In this document: positions 6,761 to 10,047 of the stretch, piece after piece
How the letters are laid out: every line of letters begins with the position of its first letter
Numbering within the stretch: position 1 is the stretch's first letter
Source: Oligoflexia bacterium
Lineage (GTDB): Bacteria; Bdellovibrionota; JAFGOL01
Direction of reading: 5' to 3'
Length of the DNA stretch: 10,047 bases
Assembly (NCBI GenBank): GCA_016926495.1
Contig: JAFGOL010000251.1
Coordinates: forward strand, 1-10,047
Program-made: the position numbers and the translations under genes
The notes under the pieces: model-generated
Seen by the model: the letters and a program-made list of their open reading frames with translations, nothing else
What the model was told of the DNA's origin: nothing
Databases searched by the model: none

Positions 6761-7129
6761 CTACAGAACTTCCGGGGCAAGCGAAATGATCTTCAAAAAT
6801 TTCCTGGCCCTGAGTTCCCTTGCGACCGGACCGAAAATCCTGGTACCCATGGGTTCGTTCTGTGCGTTAAGAATTACCACGGCGTTATCGTCAAAACGGA
6901 TAAATGATCCGTCGCTCCTGCCCTCTTCCTTGCTTGTCCTGACGACAACGGCCTTTGTTACCGTTCCCTTTTTTATCTTGGAAGTGGGAATAGCTTCCTT
7001 AACCGATACAACAATAACATCGCCGACCTTGGCGTATTTTCTTTTCGTGCCGCCGAGTACCTTGATGCACATCGCCTTTTTGGCGCCGGAATTATCCGCA
7101 ACATTAAGATTTGTCAGTACCTGTATCAT
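6761..7129 (-). CDS. rplN: 50S ribosomal protein L14
   Basis: L14 sits at the subunit interface (bridge B8) next to L19 and is the target of the silencing factor RsfS. The 122 residues are the canonical length, and the start [18 protein letters not shown] is typical. Further support comes from CIKVLGG (21-27) and the signature [15 protein letters not shown] (74-88), then [13 protein letters not shown] (95-107). A longer frame into rpsQ exists but has no family support. The ATG at 7129 overlaps the rpsQ stop as ATGA, with a GAAGGTGG ribosome site upstream. In E. coli rplN begins the spc operon after its own promoter. Here it overlaps rpsQ, so S10 and spc are fused. Confidence 0.97.
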   Translation of the reverse strand: MIQVLTNLNVADNSGAKKAMCIKVLGGTKRKYAKVGDVIVVSVKEAIPTSKIKKGTVTKAVVVRTSKEEGRSDGSFIRFDDNAVVILNAQNEPMGTRIFGPVARELRARKFLKIISLAPEVL

Positions 7130-7392
7130 AGCTCGACCACCTTCCTCGTAATATTGTTGAGCTTCCACTTCTTGGTTTTGCTTATAGGTCTGCAGGAAAA
7201 TATTTCAACTTCGTCGCCTATGCTGGCCTCGTTTTTAGGATCATGCGCATGGTACTTGCTGTGGGTTATAACGAACTTGCCGTACTTTGCGTGGCTGATC
7301 CTTCTGGGCACCTTGACTACTATGGTTTTGTCCGCCTTGTTGCTTATTACGGTACCAACCAGTTTTTTTACCTGTCCTCTTTGCTGACTCAT
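7126..7392 (-). CDS. rpsQ: 30S ribosomal protein S17
   Basis: S17 is an early-binding 30S protein with an OB fold that contacts the 5' domain of 16S rRNA. It is 88 residues. [17 protein letters not shown] (12-28) and the family signature [18 protein letters not shown] (59-76) are clear. The signature has Cys (C67) in a position often held by Glu or another residue, which is a minor variant. The ATG at 7392 overlaps the rpmC stop as ATGA, and its TGA overlaps the rplN ATG, so three consecutive genes appear translationally coupled. Confidence 0.96.
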   Translation of the reverse strand: MSQQRGQVKKLVGTVISNKADKTIVVKVPRRISHAKYGKFVITHSKYHAHDPKNEASIGDEVEIFSCRPISKTKKWKLNNITRKVVEL

Positions 7393-7589
7393 TTGTTCCC
7401 TCCGAGCTTTTCGTTAAGGGCGGTCTTGGCCCTCGCAAGCTCCCTTCTTTTACTGACCACTGCATGCTTGTCGGTTACGGAACCGGCAAAAACCTGCATC
7501 CTGATCTTGAAAATATCTTCCTTAAGATCTTTTGATTTTGCCTTCAAATCATCGATCGAAAGTTTTCTGAGTTCCGTCATCTTACTCAC
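7389..7589 (-). CDS. rpmC: 50S ribosomal protein L29
   Basis: L29 lies at the polypeptide exit tunnel beside L23, near the docking site for trigger factor and SRP. With the GTG start at 7589 it has 66 residues. It is two helices, [20 protein letters not shown] (6-25) and the C-terminal [17 protein letters not shown] (45-61), joined by the usual short loop. Starts are ambiguous: GTG at 7589 has AGGGAGG 9 bases upstream and overlaps rplP by 8 bases, while ATG at 7580 (63 residues) sits one base after the rplP stop but 18 bases from that site. I prefer the GTG on spacing. An earlier GTG at 7598 abuts the ribosome site and is unlikely. Confidence 0.93.
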   Translation of the reverse strand: MSKMTELRKLSIDDLKAKSKDLKEDIFKIRMQVFAGSVTDKHAVVSKRRELARAKTALNEKLGGNK

Positions 7590-8004
7590 TGTGAACACCC
7601 TCCCTCACAACAAACTTGGTCCTGATGGGCAACTTGCTTGCCGCAACCGTCAGGGCCTGTGAAGCAATCTCGCGGGTCACGCCTTCCATCTCGTAAAGGA
7701 TCTTGCCCGGAACAACCGGTGCGACCCATGCCTCAACCGGTCCTTTTCCTTTTCCCATACGTACCTCGGTGGGTTTTTTTGTCATGGGCTTGTCGGGGAA
7801 AACGCGTATCCACACCTTTCCTCCCTTTTTAACAGACCTTGATATGGCCACCCTTGCGGCCTCTATCTGCCTGCTGGTTATCCATCCGCACTCCATTGCC
7901 TGAAGGCCGAAATCGCCGAAATTAAGGACCTGGCCGGACGTGGCCTTGCCTTTCATTATTCCCCGTTGCTGTTTCCTGTATTTTACTTTTTTTGGACTTA
8001 ACAT
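7582..8004 (-). CDS. rplP: 50S ribosomal protein L16
   Basis: L16 helps organise the A-site region of the 50S subunit and contacts tRNA in the peptidyltransferase area. It is 140 residues, the normal length. Family landmarks are [15 protein letters not shown] (1-15), [20 protein letters not shown] (51-70), [20 protein letters not shown] (78-97) and [11 protein letters not shown] (99-109). R82 in VRMGKGKG corresponds to the arginine that is hydroxylated in E. coli L16. No enzyme for that is seen here. The ATG at 8004 shares one base with the rpsC stop (TAATG), with an AAAGGAG ribosome site inside rpsC. The stop falls within or next to the rpmC start region. Confidence 0.97.
   Translation of the reverse strand: MLSPKKVKYRKQQRGIMKGKATSGQVLNFGDFGLQAMECGWITSRQIEAARVAISRSVKKGGKVWIRVFPDKPMTKKPTEVRMGKGKGPVEAWVAPVVPGKILYEMEGVTREIASQALTVAASKLPIRTKFVVREGVHSE
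7599..7605 (-). promoter_or_regulatory. Shine-Dalgarno site of rpmC
   Basis: AGGGAGG lies 9 bases before the GTG at 7589 and inside the 3' end of rplP. It favours GTG over the ATG at 7580. Confidence 0.6.
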
Positions 8005-8651
8005 TACTGGCTACTCCTTTCAGTTGCTCCGAGAATATCGCCCTTGTAAACCCATACCTTGAGGCCGATGATGCCGTAAGTGGTAAGGGCCTCCGCGAAT
8101 CCGTACTCGATGTCAGCCCTCAGCGTATGAAGAGGGACCGAACCTTCAACATACCACTCCGTCCTCGCTATTTCCGACCCGGCAAGCCTGCCGGAACACA
8201 TTATCTTAATACCCTTGGCACCGAACTTCCTGGCGTTAAACAGGGCCTTTTTCATCGCCCTCCTGAAAGCCACGCGCTTTTCAAGCTGAAGCGCGATATT
8301 TTCAGCAATGAGCTGAGCGTCAATTTCAGGCCTCTTTACCTCAATAATATTAAGTATCACTTCATTCTGCGAAAACGACTGAAGGTTTTTTCTCAATGTA
8401 TCAACGCCTGAACCCTTCTTGCCGATAACAACTCCGGGCCTCGCGGTAAACACGCTGACCTTGACCTTTTTTATCGCCCTTTCTATTTCAATTTTTGAAA
8501 CGCCGGCAAACTTGAGGTTCTTCTTAATATATTTTCTCATCTCGAGATCTTCATGCAGGTTAACACTGTAACCCTTGTCCGCGTACCAGCGCGAAGACCA
8601 CGTTTTATTTACTCCCAGCCTGAATCCTACCGGATGAACCTTCTGACCCAA
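8004..8651 (-). CDS. rpsC: 30S ribosomal protein S3
   Basis: S3 lines the mRNA entry channel of the 30S head and contributes to helicase activity with S4 and S5. From the TTG at 8651 it has 215 residues. The start [14 protein letters not shown] is the family norm. A type II KH domain follows with the GxxG loop GKKG at 77-80 (VVIGKKGSG), and the C-terminal domain shows [14 protein letters not shown] and LRADIEYG. The AGGAGGTG site right before the TTG confirms this start. An upstream in-frame GTG would add seven unsupported residues that cover the ribosome site itself. The gap after rplV is 10 bases, and the TAA shares a base with the rplP ATG. Confidence 0.97.
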   Translation of the reverse strand: MGQKVHPVGFRLGVNKTWSSRWYADKGYSVNLHEDLEMRKYIKKNLKFAGVSKIEIERAIKKVKVSVFTARPGVVIGKKGSGVDTLRKNLQSFSQNEVILNIIEVKRPEIDAQLIAENIALQLEKRVAFRRAMKKALFNARKFGAKGIKIMCSGRLAGSEIARTEWYVEGSVPLHTLRADIEYGFAEALTTYGIIGLKVWVYKGDILGATERSSQ

Positions 8652-8655
8652 TGAA

Positions 8656-8663
8656 CACCTCCT
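8656..8663 (-). promoter_or_regulatory. Shine-Dalgarno site of rpsC (TTG start)
   Basis: AGGAGGTG lies 4 bases before the TTG at 8651 and overlaps the rplV TAG stop. Together with the family-standard N-terminus it fixes the rpsC start. Confidence 0.85.
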
Positions 8664-8994
8664 ACCTTTCACCCAAAATTACATTAAGATGACTTGTTCT
8701 TTTTCTCACTATCGTGGCCCTTCCCTGCGCCCTGGGCAGGTATCTCCTGAGCACAGGTCCACCGTCCACCCACAAACTCTTTATATATAGACTATCCACG
8801 TCCACGGTCCCTTTCTGCTCCGCGTTGGCCACGGCGCTCATTACTGTTTTGTACAGGACCTTTGCCCCTCTTTTGGGCGTAAACTTAAGGGTATTGAGGG
8901 CATCACCCACCATCGCTCCCCTTACAAGATCGCCGACCAGCCTCAACTTTCTCGGCGAGATCCTTACAAACCTGGTACTTGATTTTATTTCCAT
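8662..8994 (-). CDS. rplV: 50S ribosomal protein L22
   Basis: L22 is a 50S protein whose long beta-hairpin reaches into the exit tunnel, forming the constriction with L4. It is 110 residues, as expected. The N-terminal [19 protein letters not shown] (8-26) and [12 protein letters not shown] (51-62) are typical. The tunnel hairpin is at about 78-102 ([16 protein letters not shown] then TIVRKRTSH). The hairpin is intact, with none of the deletions known from macrolide-resistant strains. The ATG at 8994 has a weaker GGGG-type ribosome site and lies 18 bases after rpsS. Confidence 0.97.
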   Translation of the reverse strand: MEIKSSTRFVRISPRKLRLVGDLVRGAMVGDALNTLKFTPKRGAKVLYKTVMSAVANAEQKGTVDVDSLYIKSLWVDGGPVLRRYLPRAQGRATIVRKRTSHLNVILGER

Positions 8995-9012
8995 AAATAT
9001 GAACCCCTTTTA

Positions 9013-9285
9013 TTACTTCTTTTTCTTGTCCGAGCCGTGCCCGTAATAAGTCCTTGTAAGGGCGAACTCGCCCAGCTTGTGCCCGACCATATTCTCGGCT
9101 ACAAAAACAGGGACAAACTTTCTGCCGTTATGAACGGCCAGGGTCAAACCCACCATCTCGGGAAAGACGGTAGAGCGCCTTGACCATGTTTTTATGACCT
9201 TCCTGTCGCCGACCTTTTGTGCCTTCTCGACTTTCTGCATCAAATGTCCGTCGCAAAACGGTCCTTTTTTTACTGATCTACTCAA
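9013..9285 (-). CDS. rpsS: 30S ribosomal protein S19
   Basis: S19 is in the 30S head, partners with S13 and contacts the A-site finger and L5 across the subunit bridge. It is 90 residues with a typical N-terminus [10 protein letters not shown], then [16 protein letters not shown] (31-46), [12 protein letters not shown] (51-62) and the C-terminal [16 protein letters not shown] (68-83), ending in four lysines. The start is TTG at 9285 with GGGAGG 10 bases upstream. It is the position at which S19 proteins normally begin, and no ATG would preserve the N-terminus. The gap from rplB is 18 bases. Confidence 0.97.
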   Translation of the reverse strand: MSRSVKKGPFCDGHLMQKVEKAQKVGDRKVIKTWSRRSTVFPEMVGLTLAVHNGRKFVPVFVAENMVGHKLGEFALTRTYYGHGSDKKKK

Positions 9286-9295
9286 AGTATCCGCG

Positions 9296-9301
9296 CCTCC
9301 C
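9296..9301 (-). promoter_or_regulatory. Shine-Dalgarno site of rpsS (TTG start)
   Basis: GGGAGG lies 10 bases before the TTG at 9285, in the 18-base gap after rplB. It supports TTG as the rpsS start. Confidence 0.78.
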
Positions 9302-9303
9302 TG

Positions 9304-10047
9304 TTATTTATTCTTAGCAGCCTTATGACGGCTTCTTACAATATATTTATTTGTTCTTTTGTTGCTTCTTGTTTTATGGCCTTTCGTCGGCTTGCCCCAG
9401 GGTGTAACCGAGGGCCTTCCGCCTGCCGTACGTCCTTCGCCTCCGCCATGCGGATGATCAACCGGGTTCATCGCCGTTCCCCTGACGCTGGGCCTTTTTC
9501 CGAGCCATACATTCCTGCCGGCCTTGCCGATCGACAGGTTTTCGTGCTCCAGGTTTCCTATCTGGCCGATCGTGGCCCTGCATGTTAAAAGGACCTTTCT
9601 TACCTCGCCGCTTCTCAGTCTTAAAAGAGCGTACTTGCCTTCCTTGCCGAGTATCTGGGCGAAGGAACCCGCGGCCCTTGCCATTTGCGCGCCCTTGCCC
9701 GGCCTGAGTTCAACCTGGCTGACAAGAGTACCCACCGGAATATTCGCAAGGGAAAGGCAGTTGCCTGTTTTTATTTCCGCGGTCTCGGAAGCCACAATAA
9801 CGTCCCCGGCCTTTAAACCGCCGGGAGCTATGATATACCTTTTTTCACCGTCGACGTAGTTGAGCAGGGCTATCCTGGCGCTCCTGTTGGGATCGTATTC
9901 AATACCGGCAACCCTTGCGGGGATATCGTTTTTATCCCTTTTAAAATCGATAATCCTGTATTTCTTTTTATGACCGCCCCCGATCCATCTTACGGTAATC
10001 CTCCCGTAATTATTCCTGCCGCCGCCTCTTTTAACAGTGGTAAGCAG
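9304..10047 (-). CDS. rplB: 50S ribosomal protein L2 (5' end beyond the window)
   Basis: L2 is a primary 23S rRNA binder needed for subunit association and peptidyltransferase activity. The frame is open from the window edge to TAA at 9304-9306, giving 247 residues; about 27 N-terminal residues are missing compared with the usual length of about 274. The fragment starts at [18 protein letters not shown]. The OB domain shows [17 protein letters not shown] and [11 protein letters not shown], then the SH3-like domain with [24 protein letters not shown]. The key C-terminal motif HPHGGGEG is at 198-205 of the fragment, followed by [20 protein letters not shown]. The internal GTG at 9795 is not the start, because conserved L2 sequence continues upstream of it to the window edge. 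The gene belongs to the S10 operon. Confidence 0.97.
   Translation of the reverse strand: MLTTVKRGGGRNNYGRITVRWIGGGHKKKYRIIDFKRDKNDIPARVAGIEYDPNRSARIALLNYVDGEKRYIIAPGGLKAGDVIVASETAEIKTGNCLSLANIPVGTLVSQVELRPGKGAQMARAAGSFAQILGKEGKYALLRLRSGEVRKVLLTCRATIGQIGNLEHENLSIGKAGRNVWLGKRPSVRGTAMNPVDHPHGGGEGRTAGGRPSVTPWGKPTKGHKTRSNKRTNKYIVRSRHKAAKNK

Noticed and set aside
6019..6789. 256-codon plus-strand open frame, the longest frame not in the operon
   Set aside because: It lies antisense to rplE and rplX, both of which are certain from conserved motifs. The predicted product is a Leu/Ser/Phe-rich string typical of the reverse strand of Lys/Glu-rich genes, and no ribosome site or family match is evident.
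6594..7151. 185-codon plus-strand open frame
   Set aside because: It is antisense to rplX and rplN. Composition is what the complement of a basic ribosomal protein gene gives. There is no domain or start context.
1..10047. A hidden novel system, mobile element, CRISPR array or RNA gene
   Set aside because: Recognised genes fill 182-10047 with gaps of at most 24 bases. No direct-repeat array, terminal inverted repeats, transposase, tRNA or rRNA signal is visible. Only the first 154 bases hold anything unidentified.

Overview
The window is almost entirely one bacterial ribosomal-protein superoperon, read on the minus strand (right to left). It covers the 3' part of the S10 operon (rplB partial, rpsS, rplV, rpsC, rplP, rpmC, rpsQ) running straight into the spc operon (rplN, rplX, rplE, rpsN, rpsH, rplF, rplR, rpsE, rpmD, rplO, secY) and then adk, map and infA. 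All 21 genes point the same way. Every junction is either a gap of 24 bases or less or a short overlap, so there is no room for an internal promoter of ordinary size, and the whole block looks like one transcript that begins upstream of position 10047.

Layout by transcription: 10047-7126 holds large- and small-subunit proteins L2, S19, L22, S3, L16, L29 and S17; 7129-3116 holds L14, L24, L5, S14 (zinc form), S8, L6, L18, S5, L30 and L15; 3119-1806 is the translocon channel SecY; 1809-182 holds adenylate kinase, methionine aminopeptidase and initiation factor IF-1. Together these supply ribosome assembly, nascent-chain export, N-terminal methionine removal, nucleotide balance and translation initiation. 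Beyond infA the usual next genes (rpmJ, rpsM, rpsK, rpsD, rpoA, rplQ) are absent. The leftmost 154 bases instead hold the C-terminal end of a probable convergent plus-strand gene of unknown function.

The organism is a bacterium: Shine-Dalgarno sites precede most genes, gene order is bacterial, and IF-1, SecY and the MetAP are bacterial types. The secY-adk-map-infA order, the four-cysteine S14 and the zinc-type adenylate kinase argue against a typical gammaproteobacterium and fit Gram-positive and many deep-branching phyla. I cannot assign a phylum from this window alone.

The feature that stands out most is start-codon choice. Six of the 20 visible starts are TTG (rpsS, rpsC, rpsN, rpsE, secY, map) and two are GTG (rplE, probably rpmC), and most of the TTG starts have strong Shine-Dalgarno sites. 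I see no sign of a novel system, mobile element, CRISPR array, RNA gene or horizontal insertion.
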